In this document: piece after piece, positions 24,784-32,473 of the stretch
How positions within the stretch are numbered: the first letter of the stretch is position 1
Layout: each line of letters starts with the position of its first letter
Assembly (NCBI GenBank): GCA_016177845.1
Contig: JACOUO010000014.1
Location: 123,005-187,004, forward strand
Reading direction: 5' to 3'
Origin: Deltaproteobacteria bacterium
GTDB taxonomy: Bacteria > Desulfobacterota > GWC2-55-46
Length of the DNA: 64,000 bases
Notes under the pieces: generated by a model
What the model was told of the DNA's origin: nothing
Seen by the model: the letters and a program-made list of their open reading frames with translations, nothing else
Database searches by the model: none
Program-made: the position numbers and the translations under genes

Positions 24784-25719
24784 CTATCTTCGTCTTTGAC
24801 GTCCTTTTATATAGCTATTTACCGCCTCAATAGTTGTAACCCAGTTCCGCCCTTCTTTATGCGCTTCAATCCTACCAAGTCTGGCAAGCAGGTTCAGATA
24901 TTTCTCCGAGTACGGGGTCTGTTTACTTATTTCCGAAAGTGGCAGGTAGCGTCTGCCGGGTTTGGTCGGAAATAAATTTTTTAAATAAATATTTAACGAC
25001 CGCTCAACCGCCTGAGCCGTGAATTGGACAAAAGGAGTCATGTTTCCTTTATCGGCTTTTTCTAGCATTTGATAGTATTTCTTCCTGTCATTCTTAAGAA
25101 CAACTACTAGGGGGTAACCTTCGCGCATCAATAGCAGGTTCATCAAAAGACGCGCAACACGGCCATTCCCGTCGAAAAACGGATGGATATAGACAAGCTT
25201 GTGGTGCGCGAGCGCAGCCAACTCTATCGGATGGAGCTTCTTTTTATTATTCCTGATCCAGCCGGTCAAATCTCGCATAAGCCGCGCAACCTCGTATGCT
25301 TCTGGAGGGGTATGCTTCGAGCCAGTGATCATGACACTGCTCGTGCGATATGATCCGGCTAACGGGTCAGTTTCCCTGACAACCAGCTTATGTAAATTCC
25401 GGATCAGCACCTCTGAAATTGGAAGCTTCTTATCATGCTCGATGAGCTCATATAAATAACCCAGAGCTTCATGATGGTCCTTGGCTTCCAGGTGGTCCTT
25501 TAAGGGCTTGCCTTTTATGGTAAGACCCTCATTAATAACCAAGAAGGTCTCTTTAAGCGTGAGCTTATTACCCTCGATGGCATTCGAGTTATAGGTCATC
25601 TCAATTGCGAATTGCTCTTTGAGCTTCGCTACGGCAGCATGGGGCAGCGGGCGCATGCTTTGGAGCTGTGCCAGTTTTTCATCTATTCTCTTTTGAATGT
25701 GTGGGTTTACATTTTCCAT
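24784..25719 (-). CDS. Fic family protein (AMPylase-type)
   Basis: A 311-residue protein with the Fic motif HPFFDGNGRVAR intact (about residues 180-191) and an N-terminal inhibitory helix NSNAIEGN, as in class II Fic proteins. LAHHKLVYIHPFFDG and the flap fit the DUF4172-free Fic-wHTH type, and the C-terminal 60 residues look like a winged helix (LPLSEISKQTPYSEKYLNLL). It transfers AMP to target proteins and is autoinhibited. Convergent with the nuclease gene; the promoter side faces DUF6922 across a palindrome. Confidence 0.9.
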   Translation of the reverse strand: MENVNPHIQKRIDEKLAQLQSMRPLPHAAVAKLKEQFAIEMTYNSNAIEGNKLTLKETFLVINEGLTIKGKPLKDHLEAKDHHEALGYLYELIEHDKKLPISEVLIRNLHKLVVRETDPLAGSYRTSSVMITGSKHTPPEAYEVARLMRDLTGWIRNNKKKLHPIELAALAHHKLVYIHPFFDGNGRVARLLMNLLLMREGYPLVVVLKNDRKKYYQMLEKADKGNMTPFVQFTAQAVERSLNIYLKNLFPTKPGRRYLPLSEISKQTPYSEKYLNLLARLGRIEAHKEGRNWVTTIEAVNSYIKGRQRRR

Positions 25720-25752
25720 ATGGGTTCTTTTGATTAATTTTAACTAATATGG

Positions 25753-25780
25753 TATGGTATAGTTATTATGCTATACCATA
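25753..25780. promoter_or_regulatory. Palindromic operator between fic and the DUF6922 gene
   Basis: A 10-bp perfect inverted repeat (TATGGTATAG / CTATACCATA) around an 8-base spacer, centred in the divergent promoter region. The spacer and arms contain -10-like TATAGT and TATTAT, so binding here would affect both genes. Confidence 0.5.
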
Positions 25781-25790
25781 TTAAGGAATT

Positions 25791-26063
25791 ATGCAAGTCA
25801 TGTCTGATTTGAGACCACAAAGTAAAAGACCCTCCCCAGTTCCTGATGAGTTCTATTATCTTTTTTGGGATACGGACCCGAAAAGGATTGACCTGAAAAG
25901 GAATGACCGTTATGTGATTGAAAGAGTGCTTGAGGTAGGCGACCTGAAGTCTCTCAAGTGGATTCAGATGATCTATCCTACCGGGCTTATAATTGAGACA
26001 CTGAAGACAAGCAGAAAGATATCTCACAAGTCTAAAAACTTTTGGGCTATATGGTTTGAATAA
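25791..26063 (+). CDS. DUF6922-type small protein
   Basis: A 90-residue protein with the family pattern FYYLFWDTDPKRIDL, RYVIERVLEVGDL, KWIQMIYP and SRKISHKSKNFWAIWF. Related proteins often sit next to nucleotidyltransferase toxins (AbiEii type) as antitoxin-like partners, but no such toxin is here. The start at 25791 is favoured by AAGGA a few bases upstream; 25800 is also possible. Divergent from fic, so it may regulate or balance the Fic protein, which is inference. Confidence 0.55.
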   Translation: MQVMSDLRPQSKRPSPVPDEFYYLFWDTDPKRIDLKRNDRYVIERVLEVGDLKSLKWIQMIYPTGLIIETLKTSRKISHKSKNFWAIWFE

Positions 26064-26118
26064 CTTGCAACTTAGGCACAATCAATGAGTATCAAAACCA
26101 CTCCACGCAGGTGATGGA

Positions 26119-27288
26119 ATGTATTACCACAAGAAGCACTTCAGCGTTAAACGGGAAGAGCTGTATGAAAGAATCTGGACTCAACCCGTTGTCCAGGTTG
26201 CAAAGGAGTACGGCCTATCAGATGTAGGCTTAAGAAAAAAATGCAAGAAGTTCAAAATTCCTTTGCCTCCCTTGGGATATTGGGCAAAAAAGCAATTCGG
26301 CAAGCCGATTCAAGAGCGTCCTCCATTGCCTTTTTATGATGGTGATGACGAAATCAAATTTGAGATCGAGGATAAGAAAGAGAAGGAACCAGAAATTTTA
26401 GATCTTGAAGACCCTTTGGTAATAGAGGGACAAAAAAAGATTGCTTTCGAAGAGCTTGAGGAGAATAAAATCAAAGTCCCTGAGTCATTAATCTCGCCCC
26501 ATCCATTCGTAATACAAACGCAACAAATTTTAAATGGCATCAAAACTCCAGGTCACCGCGAGATATGTCTTGATATAGATGTTGGAAAAAACAGTATCAA
26601 CAGAGCTTTGCGGTTAATGGATACACTCATAAAAGCCGTTGAATCGAGGGGCTTTAAAGTATCCTTGAACAAGGATACCTATAATGAATATGCATATTGT
26701 AAGACTTGTATTCAAGTGCTAGGAAGGTCTTTCGAAATTCGACTTAGGGAGCATACTACAAGAAAATTAAAAGTATTTACGAAGGAAGAGCGGAAAGAGC
26801 GGGCAAAATATCCATGGCTTCATAACCGTATCGAATATTTTTGGGAACATAATGGCAAATTCACTTTAGAAATAAAGAGCGGGATGCCATATGGCCTGCG
26901 TGAAAATTGGTCTGATACAGAAAGGACTAAAGTAGAAAATAGATTAAATAATTTCATCAGCGAATTAATCAAGGCAGTTATCCAGAGACGTTCCAATGAA
27001 ATAAAGGAGAAGCGGAAAGAACTGGAAAGACTTGAAAGGGAGCGCCAGCGTGCAGAAAAGGAAAGATTAAGAAAGGAAGAAGAGGCCCGCGTCGAAGAAT
27101 TATACAATGAAGTCACGGATTGGCATATGGCCGAGTACATTAGGGCGTATATCAAAGCAGTGAAAGACAAACATGGCGAAGTTACTCCTGGAAGCGAGCT
27201 TGAGAAATGGTCAACCTGGGCAAGCAAACAAGCTGATTGCTTAGACTCCTTAGCCAAGCGATTGAAACATGAGGAGAAAAAAGACTAA
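26119..27288 (+). CDS. Unknown island protein: N-terminal HTH-like segment and long charged coiled coil
   Basis: A 389-residue protein. The N-terminal segment VKREELYERIWTQPVVQVAK, then GLSDVGLRKKCKKFKIP, then PPLGYWAKK, is a recurring module of mobile-island proteins and looks like a DNA-binding head. The middle is globular; about residues 290-335 form an Arg/Glu/Lys-rich coiled coil (RKELERLERERQRAEKERLR). I do not recognise a function. It stands alone with its own 5' gap. Confidence 0.55.
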   Translation: MYYHKKHFSVKREELYERIWTQPVVQVAKEYGLSDVGLRKKCKKFKIPLPPLGYWAKKQFGKPIQERPPLPFYDGDDEIKFEIEDKKEKEPEILDLEDPLVIEGQKKIAFEELEENKIKVPESLISPHPFVIQTQQILNGIKTPGHREICLDIDVGKNSINRALRLMDTLIKAVESRGFKVSLNKDTYNEYAYCKTCIQVLGRSFEIRLREHTTRKLKVFTKEERKERAKYPWLHNRIEYFWEHNGKFTLEIKSGMPYGLRENWSDTERTKVENRLNNFISELIKAVIQRRSNEIKEKRKELERLERERQRAEKERLRKEEEARVEELYNEVTDWHMAEYIRAYIKAVKDKHGEVTPGSELEKWSTWASKQADCLDSLAKRLKHEEKKD

Positions 27289-27431
27289 TCCATTCCTTGG
27301 AAAATCTCGAGCACTCCTACTCTGTTATTACCAACCAGAACTTGGCAGTTATCCATAAAATACTTAAAACATATTTGAAATGGTTTAGCTAAAAACGAAA
27401 GAGTTCTTTATTATTTACTTTTCTAAAGGAC

Positions 27432-27448
27432 CCATGATACAAATTATC
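27432..27448. promoter_or_regulatory. Inverted repeat upstream of the five-gene QueC-like/TIR operon
   Basis: ATGATA-CAAAT-TATCAT lies 23 bases before the first gene of the operon, within a 180-base AT-rich gap after the 27288 stop. Operator-like position; no confident -35/-10 pair was found. Confidence 0.3.
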
Positions 27449-27471
27449 ATATTTTTATTGTGAGGTGGCAA

Positions 27472-27867
27472 ATGGGGTCAACAGGTACAGGCCGTTTTAC
27501 AGATTATCCAGGAAGTAGCAACGGAAAGAGAAATAAATCAGGCGGGGGCTCGGGAGAAGAAAACGATATAAGAAAATGTGAGCGAGCAATTGGGGACATA
27601 TCACTTGAGGAAGTGGCAAATTGCTCTTTTTTTAAAGATTACAATAATGTGCCCTCAATTGACACTGACATATTTTTGTTGCCACAGCTATTGGGAGGGC
27701 GTTTAGTAATCGCGACGTCTACTGGTGAGCAAGTTGGAGTCTTACCAACACGTTACAATTATTTGAGGCAGTGCCTTGAACAAGGATACACATATGGAGG
27801 AAAAGTAATTTTTTCGGAATTAGGTAGATTACCTATCGTGAAAATAGACTTGGCTCCAATCAAATAA
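27472..27867 (+). CDS. Met-Gly-start small protein with Gly/Ser-rich N-terminus; candidate modification substrate
   Basis: A 131-residue protein. The start is set at 27472, not the upstream in-frame 27460, because GAGGTGG lies six bases before this ATG. This gives MGSTGTGRFTDYPGSSNGKR, so Met removal would expose Gly. The first 40 residues are Gly/Ser/Asn-rich and probably disordered; the remaining part (about 50-131) is a compact beta-like domain (FLLPQLLGGRLVIATSTGEQ, then VGVLPTRYNYLRQCLEQGY). A Gly-start, flexible N-terminus next to a QueC-like enzyme recalls QatB and the CD-NTase of type IV CBASS, where a QueC-like enzyme is reported to attach a deazaguanine to an N-terminal Gly. First gene of the five-gene operon. 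Its molecular function is unknown. Confidence 0.7.
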   Translation: MGSTGTGRFTDYPGSSNGKRNKSGGGSGEENDIRKCERAIGDISLEEVANCSFFKDYNNVPSIDTDIFLLPQLLGGRLVIATSTGEQVGVLPTRYNYLRQCLEQGYTYGGKVIFSELGRLPIVKIDLAPIK

Positions 27868-27885
27868 CAATTATAAGCATAAGAT

Positions 27886-29220
27886 ATGAAAACATTAATA
27901 ATAGGGCAAATCATGGTTGATGTTTCAATTCCTAAGACCATGATAGAACCTAAATTAAGATTTGGCGGAATCATGCATGCAGCTCGTGCACTTTGGTCTA
28001 TTGACAGCACATTTGGAATTGCCTATTTCGCCCCAGATTACCTCGATGAGCAAATAGGCACATATGCAAAAAGCTTCAACTCCTTTCTGACGAGAAAAAT
28101 AGGCTCAATTAAAGGCGCTCCAAATATTCTACTAATCCGTGAGCCCAAGGAAACAGGCTCCCAGGGTTATGAATCACTCCTTAGGTATGAATCCTCTTCA
28201 TTGACTTATGAAAAAGAATTAATCGAAGTTCTAAATTCAGAGAAATGGGACAATATACTAGTTTTTCCGGGCGGCTTTGATCTTAATCTATGCTGGAAAC
28301 ATATCTGCAATTGCGAAGCAAAACTATACATCGATGTAAACTTTGAGCCACAAGATTGGTCCTTCTTTAAAGCCTTTGATAAGAAAATTGAAACTATTAT
28401 ATTGTCTACGTCATCAGATTACTTTTTAAAGGAAATGAAGGGAGAAACTTCTAAGCTTTTAGAATCCTCAAAAAATACAAGTTGCAATTCGCTTTTATTT
28501 AAAGAGAATCGGGGTGGTTCTCGTTTCTTTTATGGTGAGTCCTTATCCAGACAAATACAGATTCCAGCACAACTAAGCTCGATTAGTCACTCTGTTGGAG
28601 TAGGTGATTGTTATAATGCTATATTTGCTTCAATGAGACATCAGATGAGCGATCAAGAAGCATTATCGTTTGCATCTTGCGTATCAGCTGAATATGCAAG
28701 CACAACATGTCCAGATGAATTTCAGAGAAATGTCAGTTCGTGGAGGAAAATTCCAATCAAAGATATCATTCAATTAAAGGGAGTATCTATCGCATGGGAA
28801 AAACGTCCCGATTTTCAAATTTATATTGCAGGGCCGGACTTTAACTTTGTGAACACAAAGCCTATCGATCGAATTGTTGAATCCTTAAAGTATCATAATT
28901 TTACTCCGAGATTACCCGTAAGAGAAAATGGACAAATGGGCGAGAAAGCATCTCATTCATTGAAAAAAAGTCTATGTTGTAAGGACATCGAACTGCTTAC
29001 AAAATGCTCCATGTTGATAGCAGTTATGCTGTATCATGATCCTGGAACCTTAATTGAAATCGGCATAGCTATTGAAAAAGGAATCCCTGTCGTTGTTTAT
29101 GAGCCGTTTGAGCATTCTGACAACTTGATGCTCACGGAATTGCCCAAACTTGTTACATCTGATATCGATGAAGTTATTATGTCAGTTTTTACAGAGGCCA
29201 GCAATGCAATCAAATCATAA
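27886..29220 (+). CDS. PfkB-family kinase fused to a nucleoside 2-deoxyribosyltransferase-like domain
   Basis: A 444-residue fusion. Residues about 1-290 are a ribokinase/PfkB-type fold: LIIGQIMVDVSIP at the start and SHSVGVGDCYNAIFAS with the catalytic Asp near 241. Residues about 308-444 are a deoxyribosyltransferase-like domain: FQIYIAGPDFNF, LIAVMLYHDPGTLIEIGIAI with a probable catalytic Glu near 391, and GIPVVVYEP. The first domain class phosphorylates sugars or nucleosides; the second class cleaves or exchanges nucleobases on deoxyribosides. Together they could free or load a modified base for the QueC-like enzyme encoded next, whose start lies inside this gene. Function as a pair is inference. 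Confidence 0.75.
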   Translation: MKTLIIGQIMVDVSIPKTMIEPKLRFGGIMHAARALWSIDSTFGIAYFAPDYLDEQIGTYAKSFNSFLTRKIGSIKGAPNILLIREPKETGSQGYESLLRYESSSLTYEKELIEVLNSEKWDNILVFPGGFDLNLCWKHICNCEAKLYIDVNFEPQDWSFFKAFDKKIETIILSTSSDYFLKEMKGETSKLLESSKNTSCNSLLFKENRGGSRFFYGESLSRQIQIPAQLSSISHSVGVGDCYNAIFASMRHQMSDQEALSFASCVSAEYASTTCPDEFQRNVSSWRKIPIKDIIQLKGVSIAWEKRPDFQIYIAGPDFNFVNTKPIDRIVESLKYHNFTPRLPVRENGQMGEKASHSLKKSLCCKDIELLTKCSMLIAVMLYHDPGTLIEIGIAIEKGIPVVVYEPFEHSDNLMLTELPKLVTSDIDEVIMSVFTEASNAIKS

Positions 29221-29851
29221 AGTTAAAAAAGAAGCGGTCCTTCTTTGCTCAGGAGGACTTGACTCCACAACATTAGCCTATTGGCTTAAGAGTCAGAGCA
29301 TTCCGTATATTCCTCTTTTTTTAGATTATGGTCAGCACTGTGCAAATACTGAATATGAGAGGCTTACCACAGTTTTACCTGAAGAATATGCAAAAAAAAT
29401 CAAGAGGATTGATATTTCTGATATTTATAAGGGAAATCAATCTCTATTAATAAAGGAAGCCGATTTATGGCTCGATCCTGTTGACGATAAAGATATGTAC
29501 TTACCATATCGAAATCTTATTATGTTATCAATAGGTGCAATTTTTGCCCAAACGAATGGAATAGAGCGAGTTTATGCTGCTTTTATTAATAGCAACCACG
29601 TAAAGGAAATAGATTGCACAACTTCTTTTTTTGATCAATTAGCAAAACTATTAAGTAATTACGGTTCAATAAAAATTGAGCTTCCTTTTCGCGAGATGAC
29701 AAAGCTCGATGTAGCAAGGTTAGGCTTGGAACTCGGCGCACCTATTGCTAACACATTTTCCTGTCAGACTTCTTCTAAAATACCTTGTGGTGCTTGTCCA
29801 AATTGCGTTGAGAGATTAGATGCTTTGGAAGCTATTGCGCAGGAGCATTAG
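29204..29851 (+). CDS. QueC-like 7-cyano-7-deazaguanine synthase paralogue (defence type)
   Basis: 215 residues from ATG 29204, which lies inside the previous gene and has GAGG upstream. PP-loop ATPase motif SGGLDS at 16-21 and the C-terminal zinc site C187-x7-C195-x2-C198-x2-C201 are intact, so ATP activation of a carboxyl-deazaguanine is plausible. Housekeeping QueC makes preQ0 for queuosine and archaeosine; the neighbours here are not queD, queE or queF. In type IV CBASS (Cap9) and Qat (QatC) a QueC-like enzyme serves defence. The likely role is making or attaching a deazaguanine to a protein partner, first candidate the Gly-start protein at 27472. Confidence 0.85.
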   Translation: MQSNHKVKKEAVLLCSGGLDSTTLAYWLKSQSIPYIPLFLDYGQHCANTEYERLTTVLPEEYAKKIKRIDISDIYKGNQSLLIKEADLWLDPVDDKDMYLPYRNLIMLSIGAIFAQTNGIERVYAAFINSNHVKEIDCTTSFFDQLAKLLSNYGSIKIELPFREMTKLDVARLGLELGAPIANTFSCQTSSKIPCGACPNCVERLDALEAIAQEH

Positions 29852-30462
29852 TGAAAAAACTAGTCAACGCAAGGAAGCTTGTTAATTTTATAAAATCAAT
29901 ACCCGAATTAGATTGGGCAACCAAAATACATCTGGAACCCTATGGGCATATTGGTGCCACATTAACCGATGCAGGACTTCAATCAAGTCTCAATTATAAT
30001 TCAGTTGTGCTTCCGCGTGTACGCAAGATGATTTGCTGTTGGCCTTCTGCCAACACGACAAGCGGATTTCTTAGCAATATTAAGAAATTTGGCCTCGAAA
30101 AAATACTGAATTGGTCTCACCAGGAGAAATTGAATCGAATTCAGGAATTGGCGCTTTTTTTATTTTCTCAAGATCTTGAAACGGAACAGGATCTGGCTGA
30201 ATGGCTACGAGTACATCAAAATAAAAACTTAGTTCTTCAAATTAAAGGAGTAGGACCGAAGACAGTTAATTATCTTCAGAAATTAGTCGGCCTTCAAACC
30301 ATAACAATCGATAGACACCTAATAAATTTTGCAAATATGGCTGGAATATCTCATTGTAAATATGCCGAATTGGAAACAATTTACGAATACTCGGCCGACC
30401 TGATTGGTTCAGACTATTTATCTATTGACAAGATGATTTGGAATTACATGTCAAATAGATAA
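29851..30462 (+). CDS. HhH-GPD DNA glycosylase-like protein (OGG/EndoIII fold)
   Basis: A 203-residue protein beginning at a GTG that shares one base with the QueC-like stop (TAGTG), so translation is coupled. Helix-hairpin-helix IKGVGPKTVNYL with the catalytic Lys at 137 and TIDRHL with the catalytic Asp at 154; their spacing of 17 matches bifunctional glycosylase/lyases. No Fe-S cluster cysteines are present, unlike EndoIII. OGG-like proteins are an accessory gene (Cap11) of type IV CBASS. It may remove or act on modified guanine in phage or host DNA, or use the fold for another base-linked bond. Confidence 0.75.
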   Translation: MKKLVNARKLVNFIKSIPELDWATKIHLEPYGHIGATLTDAGLQSSLNYNSVVLPRVRKMICCWPSANTTSGFLSNIKKFGLEKILNWSHQEKLNRIQELALFLFSQDLETEQDLAEWLRVHQNKNLVLQIKGVGPKTVNYLQKLVGLQTITIDRHLINFANMAGISHCKYAELETIYEYSADLIGSDYLSIDKMIWNYMSNR

Positions 30463-30500
30463 ATTGAATTCTTTTTTAATATTAAGGGGAAAAAGTCTTT

Positions 30501-30965
30501 ATGAAAATCTTCATCAGCTATAGTACCGATGATTTAAATATAGTTCGTTCAATTTCTAATTATATAAAGCAAAATTCAATCGTATTTTATTGGGACAACA
30601 ATCGGATTCCTGGAAATGAGGCTTGGCCTACAATATTTAACTGGATCGATCAATCAGACCTTGTTTTAGCTATATTGACTGATAAAACGATTTCTAGAGC
30701 GATGTCTGTTGGCCAGGAAATTGGACGTGCTAAGGCCCAAGGCAAAACAATAATTCCAATTGTCTCTTCAAATGTTCAATTTTCCGAGTTGGGTTTTTTA
30801 AACGGTGTTACGTGCCTTAAAATCGAGCGAGATAATCCAGGTCCCGTTTTTAAGGAGCTTGAGCGTATAGTGTTGGCTAAAAGACAACAGAAAGAAACGC
30901 AGCAATTAATTTTACTTTTAAGCGGAATAATTGGAATGATTTGGTTAGCGTCAAATAATAAATAA
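30501..30965 (+). CDS. TIR-domain protein with C-terminal membrane helix, likely effector
   Basis: A 154-residue protein. The TIR fold starts KIFISYSTDD, with the W-x-N loop VFYWDNNRIPGNEAW and the predicted NADase Glu at 73 in SVGQEIGRAKA. The C-terminal end (about 135-150, LILLLSGIIGMIWLA) is a membrane helix. TIR proteins of bacterial immunity consume NAD+ or act as cyclic-nucleotide-triggered effectors. It is the last gene of the operon, 38 bases after the glycosylase-like gene. It would supply the toxic output of the system; activation by a modified protein is hypothesis. Confidence 0.85.
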   Translation: MKIFISYSTDDLNIVRSISNYIKQNSIVFYWDNNRIPGNEAWPTIFNWIDQSDLVLAILTDKTISRAMSVGQEIGRAKAQGKTIIPIVSSNVQFSELGFLNGVTCLKIERDNPGPVFKELERIVLAKRQQKETQQLILLLSGIIGMIWLASNNK

Positions 30966-31154
30966 GATCCAGACAACATTATTATATTTTACAAAAGAGG
31001 AGACAAAAATACCTCGAAACAGAGATAAAAGTCAGATGGATAGCAAAGCTTATACTTTTTTTGAATTCTCTTTCCTTGAGAGTCTTTTTGATCCTCTAAA
31101 TATTTTTGTTGAGTTCACCCCATTTGACTGTGACCAAATTGTGACCAAATTTCT

Positions 31155-31312
31155 CCGAACGGGCAGAAAATCCCGAAAAGGACAAACCCACTAAAAGCCT
31201 TCCAATATCTCGATTTTCAAAGCAAAACGGGAAAACCAGCCTTCAATCAAGGAGTTATGATTTTTTAACTTTTGGCCCTGTTAACCCACCGGGTCGGAGA
31301 TAAATTCCCTCC
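31155..31312 (+). repeat. Direct repeat copy A, ending in a decayed tRNA-Met 3' half
   Basis: About 120 bases align without gaps to copy B upstream of the tRNA fragment at 34836 (roughly 77% identical by eye), including AAAACGGGAAA and CAAGGAGTTA. The following bases (CTGTTAACCC, GGGTCGG) still align with the tRNA-Met part of copy B but are degraded. Upstream, GTGACCAAATTGTGACC resembles the 3' end of an integrase gene. Candidate old attachment site. Confidence 0.5.
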
Positions 31313-31391
31313 AAGAATAGCTGTGATTCAGGCAATGGTCACGCTGACTCTAAGAATGAAGGATTTTTTGAATTGTCGTGAGTCACAAATT

Positions 31392-31961
31392 ATGATATCT
31401 ATTTTTACATTTAATAAACATAAAATAAATTCCAATTTTGGTTCTATGACATCAGCTAAGAAAAGTGAAGAAAGTTGGCGTTGTTTTTTTGAAAAAATTG
31501 GCGTTTTGGGTCACCAAAAGATTTCAAAAAAGCAAGTGGTCAACTTCAAAATAATTCATCCAGCATTCTGGATTCCAAGCTGGAATGCATCTATTGAGCT
31601 TGTAAAAAAAATTCCAAAAAAAACTGATTTTTTGGAAATACTGAAGAAGGACAGGACTGCAAATACTATCATTGTTTCCGGCGTTCCATTTCCTGACAAG
31701 TATTCAGTGCGCTTGATCTCGAAAGAAAAAGGAATTTATGACTTTTTAGAGGGCGCATTTTTTATGTGTAAAGAATGCCCAGCGTTATTTTTCGGAGTAT
31801 ATGATAAAGGCAGCAAACATATTTGGGCAAGTAAATATTTGGGGCACCCTTATGCAAAGAAAGATTGCACTGGCTGCGGTGAATTACCAGTGCTTACGAA
31901 TAAACTTAAAGATATTTATGAGAGTGTTTCAGTATCAAAATTTTATAAAAAGCCTTCATGA
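31392..31961 (+). CDS. Unknown protein with a possible zinc site
   Basis: A 189-residue frame from ATG 31392. A longer frame to 31272 crosses the decayed repeat and is unlikely to be coding. It contains FWIPSWNASIELVKKIPKKT, FMCKECPALFFGVYD and KDCTGCGELP, so two Cys pairs may bind zinc. No ribosome binding site is clear and no family is recognised. It lies inside the island between repeat copies A and B, ahead of darA. The 510 bases after it (31962-32473) hold no gene; only a GATCTTTCT/AGAAAGA hairpin near 32218-32254 and the darA ribosome binding site are visible. Confidence 0.4.
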   Translation: MISIFTFNKHKINSNFGSMTSAKKSEESWRCFFEKIGVLGHQKISKKQVVNFKIIHPAFWIPSWNASIELVKKIPKKTDFLEILKKDRTANTIIVSGVPFPDKYSVRLISKEKGIYDFLEGAFFMCKECPALFFGVYDKGSKHIWASKYLGHPYAKKDCTGCGELPVLTNKLKDIYESVSVSKFYKKPS

Positions 31962-32473
31962 CCCTTCCAAAGTTGGCTTTCTACTCGAAAGCTTAAACTA
32001 AAATACTTTCCTAATAAAAAAAATACTTCATGTGTATCGATTCGCTCCTGTGTTCCTTTGAGAAGAGACTGGCTTGGCAAGCACCTCTATCGAGCTGTTC
32101 TTTATTGTAATGTTTTTGGCTTGAATTGTGCGGTGAATTATTTTATGCCCTCGGTTTATGTAGAGCTCCAGTCCATATAGCGCCCCTTCCATTCATAAAT
32201 TCCCCAGAAAACAAATAGATCTTTCTAGCACAAAGTAGCCAGAAAGACCTTATGAAGAAATCTTGTCTGCCGAATTTGCATACCCCAGACCCACAAAGAG
32301 GGTAGAACTTATTTCGGTCCGGAGGTATACGCTAGCATATCTTTGATGCTTAAAGACACTGGAACTCGAAATATCGGTTGATGGTTCCTGTGCATTAGGC
32401 CAAAGGCATATAGAAAAAAGGAGGTGATGAATTTTAAGGCGCAACAAAACATCTTAAAGGCAAGGAGGACTTT

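Noticed and set aside
29204..29851. Housekeeping queuosine gene queC
   Set aside because: No queD, queE or queF neighbours; it overlaps a kinase/deoxyribosyltransferase gene and precedes a glycosylase-like and a TIR gene.
27472..30965. Canonical Qat system
   Set aside because: No QatA ATPase and no TatD-like QatD; only the QueC-like gene and a QatB-like Gly-start feature are shared.
27472..30965. Type IV CBASS
   Set aside because: No CD-NTase and no TGT-like gene are found in or near the operon; the effector is a TIR protein.
31272..31391. N-terminal extension of the unknown protein at 31392
   Set aside because: It runs across the decayed tRNA-derived repeat, so coding there is unlikely.
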